NCBI RefSeq assembly: GCF_014642835.1
Contig: NZ_BMJA01000002.1
Location: forward strand, 486,230-550,229
DNA: 64,000 bases
From: Dyella nitratireducens
GTDB lineage: Bacteria; Pseudomonadota; Gammaproteobacteria; Xanthomonadales; Rhodanobacteraceae
Direction: 5' to 3'
Below the pieces are notes generated by a model that saw only the letters and a program-made list of their open reading frames with translations, did not search any database and was not told where the DNA came from. A program made the position numbers and the translations under genes. Shown one piece after another: positions 37,987 to 47,388 of this stretch (the stretch's first letter is position 1; every line of letters starts with the position of its first letter).

Positions 37987-38754
37987 TTACCGCTTGCCGT
38001 ACTCGTCATGCCGGCACCACCAGACGTTCGTCTCGTTGCGCCCCTTGGGCGCACGGTCCAGCCACTGGAACATGCCCCACAGGCCATCCAAACCACGCGC
38101 GTACGCGGAATAGGTGTGATAGACAACGCCATCTTCAAGCACGAACGCACTTACACCTGGTCTTTCGCGCACGTACGTCAGTGCATCCGTTCCTGTTGAA
38201 TGGGCTTGATCGATGACAACCTGCGAGAACTGCGTTGTCTTGTCCATGGCGTGGCCGCCGCGTTGGTAGTTGTATTCGAACGTCCCTTCGCGCTGTTGTT
38301 CTTCGGTGATGGAGACGGTGAAATCAAAATTGAAATCGCCGCCGAGCGAAGACGCCCAAGGGAATGTCCATCCCAGGCGTCGCTTGTATGCCTGCAACTT
38401 GCCCAGCGGTGCGCGCGATACGGCCCACAGCATCACGTCATGATTCGCCAAGTGCGTGGCAATGCCGTTGAAACCATCGGCGATCGCCGAGCAGGAGGGG
38501 CAGCCCGCCGAGAACTCCGGCCCGAACATGAAGTGATAGATGAGAAGCTGCGAGCGTCCACGGAACAGATCCGCGAGCGAAGCGCCGCCCTCATCGGTAT
38601 CGAAGCGGTATCCCTTGTTGACGGGCACCCATGGCAGCTCCTGTCGCTGGCGGGCAAGCTCGTCGCTGCGATGAGTCAGTTCCTTCTCTGCCTTGAGCAG
38701 CTCGATCCGCGCTGCCAACCATTCTTCGCGGGTACCAATCGTATGCGTGGTCAT
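37987..38754 (-). CDS. DUF899 family thioredoxin-like protein
   Basis: A 255-residue DUF899 protein. The family has a thioredoxin-like fold; here the region LLIYHFMFGPEFSAGCPSCS holds a CPSC pair at the position of the redox site. Other family blocks are FPWASSLGGDFNFDF, YNYQRGGHAMDKTTQFSQV and HTYSAYARGLDGLWGMFQWL, ending near WWCRHDEYG. No enzymatic role is known to me. The ATG at 38754 is preferred to an upstream TTG. It is divergent from a helix-turn-helix regulator gene. Confidence 0.85.
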   Translation of the reverse strand: MTTHTIGTREEWLAARIELLKAEKELTHRSDELARQRQELPWVPVNKGYRFDTDEGGASLADLFRGRSQLLIYHFMFGPEFSAGCPSCSAIADGFNGIATHLANHDVMLWAVSRAPLGKLQAYKRRLGWTFPWASSLGGDFNFDFTVSITEEQQREGTFEYNYQRGGHAMDKTTQFSQVVIDQAHSTGTDALTYVRERPGVSAFVLEDGVVYHTYSAYARGLDGLWGMFQWLDRAPKGRNETNVWWCRHDEYGKR

Positions 38755-38884
38755 GGTTCTCAACTCCGTTCGTTGAATGCGTTTTGCGTTCTCTTTTCGT
38801 CATGGCCAGGTGCTTCCTGGCCATGGGATATAGTTAACGCCTGGGCTCCGAACGAGTGGGAGTGACAAGTGTGGCGCGATTCCG

Positions 38885-40105
38885 ATGGATTCCCTGATCA
38901 CCGCCGCAGCGCGCGCACTCGCCACGGGTGATCCTCTCGGCGCCTTGAAGCGGGTGGCCCTGCGTGACGATGCGCCCGGCCTTGCGCTGCGGGGCATTGC
39001 CATGGCACAGCTCGGCGATTTCGTGCGAGCCAAGGCGCTGCTGCGAAGCGCTGCGCGGGGATTCGGTCCCAAAGAAGCGGTGGCTCGGGCCAGATGCATC
39101 GTTGCCGAAGCCGAAATCGCGCTCGTTTCACGTGATTTGAGTTGGCCGGTGAAAACGCTCGAGGTTGCGCGTGCAACGCTGCAATCGCATGGCGACCGGG
39201 TAAACGCGGCGCATGCGCGGAATATCGAAGTTCGACGTTTGCTCCTGCTCGGCCGCATCGACGACGCCGAACGCATGCTTGCCGAACTCGACCCGACGCC
39301 CTTTCCACCCGCATCAAGGGCTGCGCACGAACTGATCGTCGCAGGTATGGCCATTCGCCGTTTGCAGACAAAGCGTGCGCGTGTTGCCTTGGCACGGGCA
39401 GGACATGCCGCGCACTTAGCGAATATTCCAGCGCTGATGGCGGAAGTCGAAAGTGCATCACGCGTATTGGATGCTCCCGCGGCGCGCTTGATTGCACGAG
39501 GCGACGAACGTCTTCTCCTGCTGGAAGAAGTCGAAACGCTGCTGGCATCACCGACGTTCGTCGTGGACGCATGCCGTCATGTAGTGCATGGCGAGGGTGC
39601 CGTCATGTCGCTCGCAACGCGCCCCATCTTGTTCACGCTGATGCGCCGACTGGCGGAGGCGTGGCCTGCCGATGTGTCGAGGAGCCTGCTCATTGCTGAT
39701 GCTTTTCGCACCAAGCATGCCGATGAATCGCATCGCGCGCGCTTGCGGGTCGAAATGGGGCGCCTGCGTGCCATGTTGCGGCCGATGGCCGAGGTGAGCG
39801 CGACGGAGCGAGGCTTTGCATTGGCGACGCATCATGCAAGCGACGTTGTCGTGCTGGCGCCACCCACGGAAGAACGGCACGCATCGGTGCTCGCCTTGCT
39901 TGCGGATGGCGAGTCATGGTCGAGCTCGGCCTTGTCCATCGCGCTGGGCGCCAGCCCCCGTACCGTACAACGCGCGCTCGAATCGCTTGCCGCAACCGGT
40001 AAGGTGCAGTCGTTCGGTCGCGGACCTGCACGTCGCTGGATGACTCCACCCGTGCCTGACGTCCCGTCGATTTTGTTACTCCCAGGTCCGTTACCAAGTG
40101 ACTAG
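38885..40105 (+). CDS. Putative HTH transcriptional regulator with TPR-like N-terminus
   Basis: A 406-residue protein. Residues 1-200 look like alpha-helical repeats (LALRGIAMAQLGDFVRAKAL, LLLGRIDDAERMLAELDP), the middle includes RHVVHGEGAVMSLATRPILF, and the C-terminus contains a likely winged helix (LLADGESWSSSALSIALGAS, then PRTVQRALESLAATGKVQSF and GRGPARRW). It is probably a regulator, perhaps of the divergent DUF899 gene, but I do not recognise the family further. A beta-propeller gene follows 32 bp downstream. Confidence 0.75.
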   Translation: MDSLITAAARALATGDPLGALKRVALRDDAPGLALRGIAMAQLGDFVRAKALLRSAARGFGPKEAVARARCIVAEAEIALVSRDLSWPVKTLEVARATLQSHGDRVNAAHARNIEVRRLLLLGRIDDAERMLAELDPTPFPPASRAAHELIVAGMAIRRLQTKRARVALARAGHAAHLANIPALMAEVESASRVLDAPAARLIARGDERLLLLEEVETLLASPTFVVDACRHVVHGEGAVMSLATRPILFTLMRRLAEAWPADVSRSLLIADAFRTKHADESHRARLRVEMGRLRAMLRPMAEVSATERGFALATHHASDVVVLAPPTEERHASVLALLADGESWSSSALSIALGASPRTVQRALESLAATGKVQSFGRGPARRWMTPPVPDVPSILLLPGPLPSD

Positions 40106-40137
40106 CATGACTGTCACCGATTGATTAGGACGAAAAC

Positions 40138-40770
40138 ATGAAACGATCCACAGCCCAAGTCATCAGAGAGTACGGACCTTTCCCTGGGATCGATCGGGTG
40201 GCTGGCGTCACGTACGACGGTGAACACCTCTGGTTTGCCTCCGGCGACAAGCTCAACGCGCTCGATCCGGACAGCGGAAAGCTCGTGCGATCCTTGGATA
40301 TAGCAGCACACGCAGGTACGGCTTTCGACGGCCAACACCTGTTTCAGATCGCCGAGGACCGCATCCAGAAAATCGATGCCAAGAGCGGCAAGGTGCTCGC
40401 GACCATCCCGGCACCCGGTGGCGGTGGCGACTCCGGCCTCGCCTGGGCCGAAGGTTCGCTGTGGGTCGGAGAGTATCGGGAACGGAAGATCCATCGCATT
40501 GATCCCGACACCGGGGCCATTCTCAACACCATCCAGTTCAACCGCTTCGTCACCGGGGTCACCTGGAGCGATGGCGAGCTGTGGCACGCCACCTGGGAGG
40601 GGGATGAGAGCGAGGTACGCCGCGTCGATCCGGAAACCGGCGAAGTGCTGGAACAGCTCGACATGCCGCCGGGTATGGGCGTGTCGGGGCTTGAATCCGA
40701 TGGGGGCGACCGGTTTTTCTGCGGTGGCGGAAATAGTGGGAAGGTAAGGGTCATCTCGCGACCCAAATGA
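40138..40770 (+). CDS. Beta-propeller (glutamine cyclotransferase-like) protein
   Basis: A 210-residue protein with repeated propeller blades: GVTYDGEHLWFASGDKLNAL, AFDGQHLFQIAEDRIQKIDA, GLAWAEGSLWVGEYRERKIH and GVTWSDGELWHATWEGDESE. The shape matches glutamine cyclotransferase-like or PQQ-like propellers. No signal peptide is evident. It lies downstream of the HTH gene, near DUF899; this association recurs in bacteria, but I cannot assign a reaction. Confidence 0.75.
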   Translation: MKRSTAQVIREYGPFPGIDRVAGVTYDGEHLWFASGDKLNALDPDSGKLVRSLDIAAHAGTAFDGQHLFQIAEDRIQKIDAKSGKVLATIPAPGGGGDSGLAWAEGSLWVGEYRERKIHRIDPDTGAILNTIQFNRFVTGVTWSDGELWHATWEGDESEVRRVDPETGEVLEQLDMPPGMGVSGLESDGGDRFFCGGGNSGKVRVISRPK

Positions 40771-41106
40771 TCCTTTCCATGTTTGTAGGTTGGGTTAGCG
40801 CAGCGTAACCCGACAATGCCGCCTCGAATGCGTTGGGTTACGCTGCGCTAACCCAACCTACGATTGGCGTCCCAGACCAACGGTTGCTTCGAGTCAGGAT
40901 CACGTCCGCGCCTTGCCCCTGCCACGCCCGCACCGGATCGTGCCAGAATCCTGACCGCAAGCTGCCATCTCGATACGGCAGCCTATGCATGGGGAATCCT
41001 CTTCTCACCAGCTTTATGCCTGCGGCATAAGGCATCCCCGCGGATTGAAGAACGCCCGGCAGGCATACCGCCGGGTTGCCTAACGGATTGAACATGGGAT
41101 GGCATT
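40771..41106. repeat. Intergenic region with a family B palindromic repeat
   Basis: At 40785-40862 GTAGGTTGGGTTAGCGCAGC and its inverse (GCTGCGCTAACCCAACCTAC) flank a short spacer; both halves also contain GGGTTA/TAACCC pairs. The remaining 240 bases before the alpha-2-macroglobulin gene hold no gene I can support. Confidence 0.8.
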
Positions 41107-44100
41107 ATGGATTTGCTGCGGTTTCTGCTTTTGCTTCCGGTGCGACTGCTGCGCGGTATCTTGACCGCGCTGGGTTGGCTGCTCAGTCCATTGGTGGGTC
41201 AAGTGAGCTGGTCTGCACCCGGCTGGATGCAAGCGGTGCGGCGGCGTCCGCTGCATTCGCTGGGCATCGCTGCCGCCGTTGCGCTGATCGCAGGCAGTGG
41301 ATGGTTCGGCTGGCATTGGTACAAGCATCGGCCGCGTCCGCCCGAGCCGGTACGTATTACCTGGAAGGTCGATGCGCCGGACATCACCGACTACACCAAG
41401 CAACCGATAACTCTCCATCCGCTGGAGATTGAATTTTCCGCCTCTGCTGCGCCTATCGAGCTGGTCGGCAAGCAAGTCACCACCGGCATCACCATGCAGC
41501 CGCAGGCGAATGGCCAGTGGACCTGGGTCGACGACAAGACGCTGCGCTTCACGCCCGCCACCGACTGGCCGGTGGGGCAGCATTACAAGGTTCGCTTCGA
41601 TATCCCCAAGGCTTTCGCCCATCACGTGCTGATGGCTGACGACCATTTCGAGTTCGACACCAAGCCGTTCAAGGCCGAGTTGGGCAAAGGCGAGTTCTAC
41701 CAGGATCCACAAGATCCCACCGCCAAGAAAACCATCATCCAGGTGGATTTCAATTACCCGGTCAATCCGGCGCAGTTTGAAAAGCGCATCGCGCTGAGCC
41801 TGGCAGGGCGAGGCGATACCTCTTCGACACCACTGAAATTCAGTGTCACCTACGATCCTTACAAACTGCACGCGTGGATTCACTCGCAGCCGCTCGCCTT
41901 GCCGCGTGATGATGGCGCCGTCTCGCTCACGCTTGATAGCGACGTACGCAGTTCGCGCGGCGGCAACAGCACCGATACGCCGCTGAAAACCAGCGTGCGC
42001 GTGCCGGGCCTGTATAGCCTCACGGTGAACGAGGTCAGTCCCACCCTGGTCGACAACGACAAATACGAACCCGAACAGGTGATGGTGATCAACCTGAGCG
42101 GCGCCGTGCGCGACAGTGATCTTGCCTCGCTGGTGCACGCCTGGGTGTTGCCGGCACGCAAGCCGCAGGCCGCCAAGCAGGACACGGACGAAGACAACAC
42201 CGGCAGCGACGACAACCAGAACGATCAAGAACAAGGCAACTATCCCTGGAGTGCCAGCGAGGTCGGTGAAGACACCCTGCGCAGTGCCAAGCCGTTGCCG
42301 CTCGAAGTGGTGCCCACGGAAAACGACTATCAAGAGCTGCAAAGCTTCAAGTTCCACGCCGACCCTGGCCAGCGTATTTACGTGCGCGTGGACAAAGGCA
42401 TCAAATCCTTTGGCGGCTACGTGCTGGGCAAGCCGGCGACCGTCGTGGTCACCGTGCCGGATTACCCGAAGCTATTGCGCTTCATGGCCGATGGTTCGCT
42501 GTTGTCCCTAAGCGGCAGCAAGCGCGTTTCCGTGGTATCGCGCAACATGGCAGGCATGCACCTGGTCATCGGTCGCGTGCTGCCGGATCAATTGCAGCAC
42601 CTGGTCAGCCTCAACCAGGGTGACTACAAGCATCCGCAGCTACCCTATGACTTCGGCGAAGAACACATCGTCGATCGCTACGAGATCAAGCGTGCATTCA
42701 CCACCAGCGATCCCGCACACGCCCACTACGAAGGCGTCGACCTCGGCCAGTATCTGCAATCCGGCAAGCGCGGCGTGTTCCTGCTGCATCTGTATGACTT
42801 CGATCCGGTCCAAGCCAAGAAGCAGGCCGATGAGGCTGCCAAAGCGAAGGCGCTGGCAAAGCAAGGCATCGCACCGCCGCCGCCCGGTGCTAAGGCGGAT
42901 GACGATGCCGACACCACGTCATCCAGCGATGATGCGAACAATCCCACCGAGAATGAAGATCCATCCAATGCGCAAGACAGCCGCCTGATCGTCGTCACCG
43001 ATCTGGGCATGCTGGTGAAGCGCGCGCTCGACGGCAGCCAGGACGTATTCGTGCAATCGATCCGCACCGGCCAGCCGGTGGCGGGTGCCACCGTGTCCGT
43101 GCTGGCCGTCAATGGCCAGACGCTGTTTACGCAGGACACCGGTGTCGACGGCGACGTGCATTTCCCGACTTTCAAGGGACTGGACCGCGACAAACGCCCT
43201 GCGATGTACGTGGTAAAGAAGGCCGATGATCTGTCGTTCCTGCCGATCGGTGGCAGCGACCGGCAACTGGATTACTCGCGCTTTGACATTGGCGGTGACG
43301 CCAGTTCGGTTAATCCCGGCACGCTTTCCGCCTATCTGTTCTCCGAGCGCGGCATTTATCGCCCGGGCGACGACATCCATATCGGCTTGATCGTCCGGGC
43401 GGCAAGTTGGCTACGCCATGTCGCCGGCATTCCACTGCAAGCCGAAGTGGTTGACCCACGCGGCATCACGGTAAAACAACTGCCGTTGACGATGGACGAT
43501 TCCGGCTTCGGCGAACTCACCTATACGACGGCGGAAACCGCACCCACCGGCACGTGGACGGTGAACCTGTACATCGTGCGTGATGGCAAAGCCGACACGC
43601 AGATCGGCAACACCACCGTGCAGGTGAAGGAATTCCAGCCCGACCGTATGAAGGTCTCGGCCAAGCTGTCCAGCCAGGTTGCCGAGGGCTGGGTAAAGCC
43701 GGATGGCCTCAAGGGCTTGGTCGATGCGCAGAACCTGTTCGGTACGCCGGCAGCGAATCGCCGCGTGGAAGCCTCGCTGACGCTGCGCCCGGCCTGGCCA
43801 TCGTTCCACAGCTGGCCCGATTACCACTTCTACGACGTTCGCCGCGCCAAGGATGGTTACGAGGAAAACCTGCAGGACGGCAAGACCGACGACAAAGGCC
43901 ATGCCGAATTCGACCTGGATCTTAAGAAGTATGCCGATGCCACGTATCAGCTGTACTTCCTGGTCAAGGCGCACGAACCCGAAGGCGGCCGCAGCGTGGC
44001 GGCTGCCACGCAATCGCTGGTATCGAGCAACGACTGGCTGATCGGCTATCGCAGCGATGATGATCTGGATTACGTCAGCCGCAATGCCGTGCGCAAAGTG

Positions 44101-47100
44101 CACTTGGTCGCGATTGATCCGCAAGCCAAATCGATCAAGCTCGATGGCCTCAAAGCGCAATGGATCGAACGGCGCTATGTGTCCGTGCTGACCAAGCAGG
44201 ACTCGGGCGTCTACAAATACGAATCCAAGCTCAAGGAAATCCCGATCAACGAGCAGCCGCTGAGCATCCCTGCCGGTGGCCTGGATATCACGTTGGCTAC
44301 CGACAAGCCGGGCAACTACGCACTGGTGATCTTGCGCGGCAGCGATCGCGTGGAAGTGAATCGCGTGAGCTATTCCGTCGCGGGCGATGCCAACCTGTCA
44401 CGCTCGCTCGATCGCAACGCGGAACTGCAACTCACGCTGGAAAAAGCCGATTACAACCCCGGCGACACCGTCAACATTTCCATCCATGCGCCTTACGTCG
44501 GCAGCGGCCTGATCACCATCGAGCGCGACAAGGTCTATGCGCATGCGTGGTTCCACGCCGATACCACCAGCTCGGTGCAGCAGATCACCATTCCGAAAGA
44601 TTTCGAAGGCAACGGCTACATCAACGTGCAGTTCATCCGCGATCCGTCGTCGGATGAAATCTTCATGAGTCCGCTGAGCTATGGCGTGGTGCCGTTCTCG
44701 GTCAACCTGGATGGGCGCCGCGATACGATAAAGGTCGACTCGCCAGACGTGGTGAAACCCGGCGACACCGTCACCTTCCACCTGCACGCAGAGCATCCGG
44801 CCAAGGCCGTGGTGTTTGCCGTGGACGAAGGCATTCTGCAGGTGGCGCGCTACAAGCTGGGCGATCCGCTGAAGTTCTTCTTCCGCAAGAAGATGCTGGA
44901 AGTACAGACCTCGCAAATCCTCGACCTCATCCTGCCGGATTTCGAAAAGCTCATGGCCTTGGCTGCGGCACCGGGCGGCGATGCGGATGCGGCAATTGGC
45001 CGCCAGCTCAATCCGTTCAAGCGCAAGCGCGACAAACCGGTCGTGTACTGGTCGGGCATCGTCGATGTCGACGGCGATAAGGATTTCACCTACAACGTGC
45101 CCGACTACTTCAATGGCAAGCTGCGTGTGATGGCGGTGGCTGTATCGCCGGATCGCATCGGCACGTATGAAGGCGCAACCACCGTGCGCGGCGATTTCGT
45201 GCTCTCGCCCAACGTGCCGACCACGTTGGCGCCGGGCGATGAAGTGGAAGTGAGCGTGGGTGTTGCCAACAACCTCACCGGCCTGGGCGGCAAGCAAGTG
45301 CCGGTGGCCGTGAGTCTGCAAACAGGCCCGCAACTACAGGTTGTCGGCGCAGCGACGCAGAACGTCAACCTGGCGGAAATGCACGAAGGCGTGGTGAAGT
45401 TCCGCGTCAAGGCTACTGACAAGCTCGGCTCCGGCCATCTTGCTTTCACCGCTGGTTATGCCGGCAAATCCGCGCACCAAGCCGTGGATGTGTCGGTGCG
45501 GCCGGCATCGGCTTATCGCACCCAGGTCGACGTCGGTCAGGTATTCACGCGCAGTCAGGCGGAAGTGTCGCCCCTGCGACAGATGTTCGATGCCTATGCG
45601 GCGCGTGACGCGGCGATCTCGCCGCTGCCGATCGTGCTTGCGCAAGGCATCACCAGCTATCTGGTCAACTACCAGCACTACTGCAGCGAGCAGGTGGTGA
45701 GCATGGCCATGCCGCGCCTTATCGTGAGCAAGTGGCCGCAGGTGCCGGTGTTCGCACATGCATTACAGCCGGCCTTCGGCGGTGAGGAGGCGAAGAAGAT
45801 CAGCAACCAGGACGCACTCGGCAAATGGCTGGACGTGCTGCACTCACGCCAGAACAGCGAAGGCGGCTTCGGCCTGTGGACAGCCACGCCGGATTCGGAA
45901 CCTTTCATTTCCGATTACGCGATGAACTTCCTGCTCGAAGCGCGTGACCGCGGCACCGCCGTGCCGCAGGACATGCTCGACGCCGGCAACAAGTACCTGC
46001 AGCAGCTGGCCGCCAATGACGGCATGGATTCGCTCGACAAGCTGCGCCAGCGCGCCTACGCGGCGTACCTGCTGACGCGCCAGGGCAACGTCACCACCAA
46101 TGCCCTCGCCGCGATCCAGAAGCGCCTGCAGGAGGCTTATCCGAAGGAATGGAAGAACGACCTGGCCGCGGCGTGGCTGGCCGCTTCGTACAAGCTGCTC
46201 AAGCAGGATGACGAAGCCAATCGACTGATGGCCGGCCCGGAGCAGGTGCTGACCCGCTCGAAGCCCGACGAAACCTTCGCCTACAGCTACTACTACGATC
46301 CGCTGGTGCGTGATGCGAGCGTGCTGTACCTGCTGGCCAAGCATTTCCCCGAACGCGCCAAGGCCTTGCCGGCACGCGTGTTCGAGAACATCGCCTGGCC
46401 ATTGGCGCACGACGACTACAACACGCTCTCTTCCTCGATGACGATCCTGGCGCTGGATAGCTATGCCGGCCAAACCGGCGGCGAGCTGGACAAACTAGGT
46501 ATCCAGGAAGTGCATGCAGATGGCAGCATCAAAGCCATCTCCAGCATCCAGGGCAATCTGTTGCAGGCAGGCAGCTGGGATGCTGCCGCTACCAAGCTGC
46601 GCTTCGTGAACCAGAGCGATCTGCCGGCATGGCGCGTCGCCAGCCAGAGCGGCTACGACCGCGTGCAGCCGGACAAGGCGATCGCCAATGGTCTGGAAAT
46701 CGTGCGTGAGTACACCGATACGCAGGGCAAGCCGCTCGACACGGTGAACCTCGGCGAAGAAATCGACGTGCACGTGAAGATCCGCGCCACCGGCAACGAT
46801 GCCGTCGGTGACGTCGCCATCGTGGATCTGCTGCCGGGTGGCTTCGAGCCGGTGATCGAACCGCCGCCGCCCGTGGATGCAGCACAGAGCAGCGATAATT
46901 CCGGCGACAGCAACCAGGACAGCAATACCAGCGCACCGCCGGCATGGCGTTCGCCGATCGGTTTGTCGCAATCGACCTGGCAGCCGGAATACGCGGATAT
47001 TCGTGAGGATCGCGTGGTGATCTACGGTGAAGCCACACCGGACGTGCGCGAGTTTGTGTACCGCATCCGCGCGACCAATGCGGGTAGCTTCGTGGTGCCC

Positions 47101-47187
47101 CCGGCGTATGCCGAGTCGATGTATGAGCGCACCTTGCAGGCCCGCTCGGTGGGCGGGACGTCGTTGAAGGTGGTGGAGAAGCCTTGA
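41107..47187 (+). CDS. Bacterial alpha-2-macroglobulin (large, membrane-anchored)
   Basis: A 2026-residue periplasmic protease-trap protein of the bacterial alpha-2-macroglobulin family (E. coli YfhM relative). The N-terminus is a membrane anchor (a hydrophobic stretch around residues 4-28 and LGIAAAVALIAGSGWFGWHW near 57) and not a lipobox. The thioester motif is YCSEQ with Cys1526. MG domains such as PGLYSLTVNEVSPTLVDND and a bait region are spread over the first 1200 residues. Two acidic, disordered insertions (EDNTGSDDNQNDQEQG and DDDADTTSSSDDANNPTENE) break the N-terminal half, and a third lies near the C-terminus. pbpC follows downstream, the usual partner. Confidence 0.93.
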   Translation: MDLLRFLLLLPVRLLRGILTALGWLLSPLVGQVSWSAPGWMQAVRRRPLHSLGIAAAVALIAGSGWFGWHWYKHRPRPPEPVRITWKVDAPDITDYTKQPITLHPLEIEFSASAAPIELVGKQVTTGITMQPQANGQWTWVDDKTLRFTPATDWPVGQHYKVRFDIPKAFAHHVLMADDHFEFDTKPFKAELGKGEFYQDPQDPTAKKTIIQVDFNYPVNPAQFEKRIALSLAGRGDTSSTPLKFSVTYDPYKLHAWIHSQPLALPRDDGAVSLTLDSDVRSSRGGNSTDTPLKTSVRVPGLYSLTVNEVSPTLVDNDKYEPEQVMVINLSGAVRDSDLASLVHAWVLPARKPQAAKQDTDEDNTGSDDNQNDQEQGNYPWSASEVGEDTLRSAKPLPLEVVPTENDYQELQSFKFHADPGQRIYVRVDKGIKSFGGYVLGKPATVVVTVPDYPKLLRFMADGSLLSLSGSKRVSVVSRNMAGMHLVIGRVLPDQLQHLVSLNQGDYKHPQLPYDFGEEHIVDRYEIKRAFTTSDPAHAHYEGVDLGQYLQSGKRGVFLLHLYDFDPVQAKKQADEAAKAKALAKQGIAPPPPGAKADDDADTTSSSDDANNPTENEDPSNAQDSRLIVVTDLGMLVKRALDGSQDVFVQSIRTGQPVAGATVSVLAVNGQTLFTQDTGVDGDVHFPTFKGLDRDKRPAMYVVKKADDLSFLPIGGSDRQLDYSRFDIGGDASSVNPGTLSAYLFSERGIYRPGDDIHIGLIVRAASWLRHVAGIPLQAEVVDPRGITVKQLPLTMDDSGFGELTYTTAETAPTGTWTVNLYIVRDGKADTQIGNTTVQVKEFQPDRMKVSAKLSSQVAEGWVKPDGLKGLVDAQNLFGTPAANRRVEASLTLRPAWPSFHSWPDYHFYDVRRAKDGYEENLQDGKTDDKGHAEFDLDLKKYADATYQLYFLVKAHEPEGGRSVAAATQSLVSSNDWLIGYRSDDDLDYVSRNAVRKVHLVAIDPQAKSIKLDGLKAQWIERRYVSVLTKQDSGVYKYESKLKEIPINEQPLSIPAGGLDITLATDKPGNYALVILRGSDRVEVNRVSYSVAGDANLSRSLDRNAELQLTLEKADYNPGDTVNISIHAPYVGSGLITIERDKVYAHAWFHADTTSSVQQITIPKDFEGNGYINVQFIRDPSSDEIFMSPLSYGVVPFSVNLDGRRDTIKVDSPDVVKPGDTVTFHLHAEHPAKAVVFAVDEGILQVARYKLGDPLKFFFRKKMLEVQTSQILDLILPDFEKLMALAAAPGGDADAAIGRQLNPFKRKRDKPVVYWSGIVDVDGDKDFTYNVPDYFNGKLRVMAVAVSPDRIGTYEGATTVRGDFVLSPNVPTTLAPGDEVEVSVGVANNLTGLGGKQVPVAVSLQTGPQLQVVGAATQNVNLAEMHEGVVKFRVKATDKLGSGHLAFTAGYAGKSAHQAVDVSVRPASAYRTQVDVGQVFTRSQAEVSPLRQMFDAYAARDAAISPLPIVLAQGITSYLVNYQHYCSEQVVSMAMPRLIVSKWPQVPVFAHALQPAFGGEEAKKISNQDALGKWLDVLHSRQNSEGGFGLWTATPDSEPFISDYAMNFLLEARDRGTAVPQDMLDAGNKYLQQLAANDGMDSLDKLRQRAYAAYLLTRQGNVTTNALAAIQKRLQEAYPKEWKNDLAAAWLAASYKLLKQDDEANRLMAGPEQVLTRSKPDETFAYSYYYDPLVRDASVLYLLAKHFPERAKALPARVFENIAWPLAHDDYNTLSSSMTILALDSYAGQTGGELDKLGIQEVHADGSIKAISSIQGNLLQAGSWDAAATKLRFVNQSDLPAWRVASQSGYDRVQPDKAIANGLEIVREYTDTQGKPLDTVNLGEEIDVHVKIRATGNDAVGDVAIVDLLPGGFEPVIEPPPPVDAAQSSDNSGDSNQDSNTSAPPAWRSPIGLSQSTWQPEYADIREDRVVIYGEATPDVREFVYRIRATNAGSFVVPPAYAESMYERTLQARSVGGTSLKVVEKP

Positions 47188-47388
47188 CGGCGCAAATCAC
47201 ACGGCTCCCTCTCCCCTTCTGGGAGAGAGGGCTGGGATGAGGGGTGAATCTCGCCTCATATCCCTTCCAGCGCGGACTTGTAGGTTGGGTTAGCGCAGCG
47301 TAACCCAACAATGATGCCGCCTCGTCTGAATACGTTGGGTTACGCTGCGCTAACCCAACCTACGCATAGGCAAGTGTTGGCGTAACCC
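47188..47388. repeat. Intergenic region with a second family B repeat
   Basis: The gap starts with a CTCCCTCTCCCC/GGGAGAGAGGG inverted repeat (47203-47236), then a complete family B copy at 47280-47363 (GTAGGTTGGGTTAGCGCAGC with its inverse). No gene is seen. Confidence 0.85.

Noticed and set aside
40771-41106. CRISPR array
   Set aside because: The repeats are isolated inverted pairs, not direct repeats with regular spacers.
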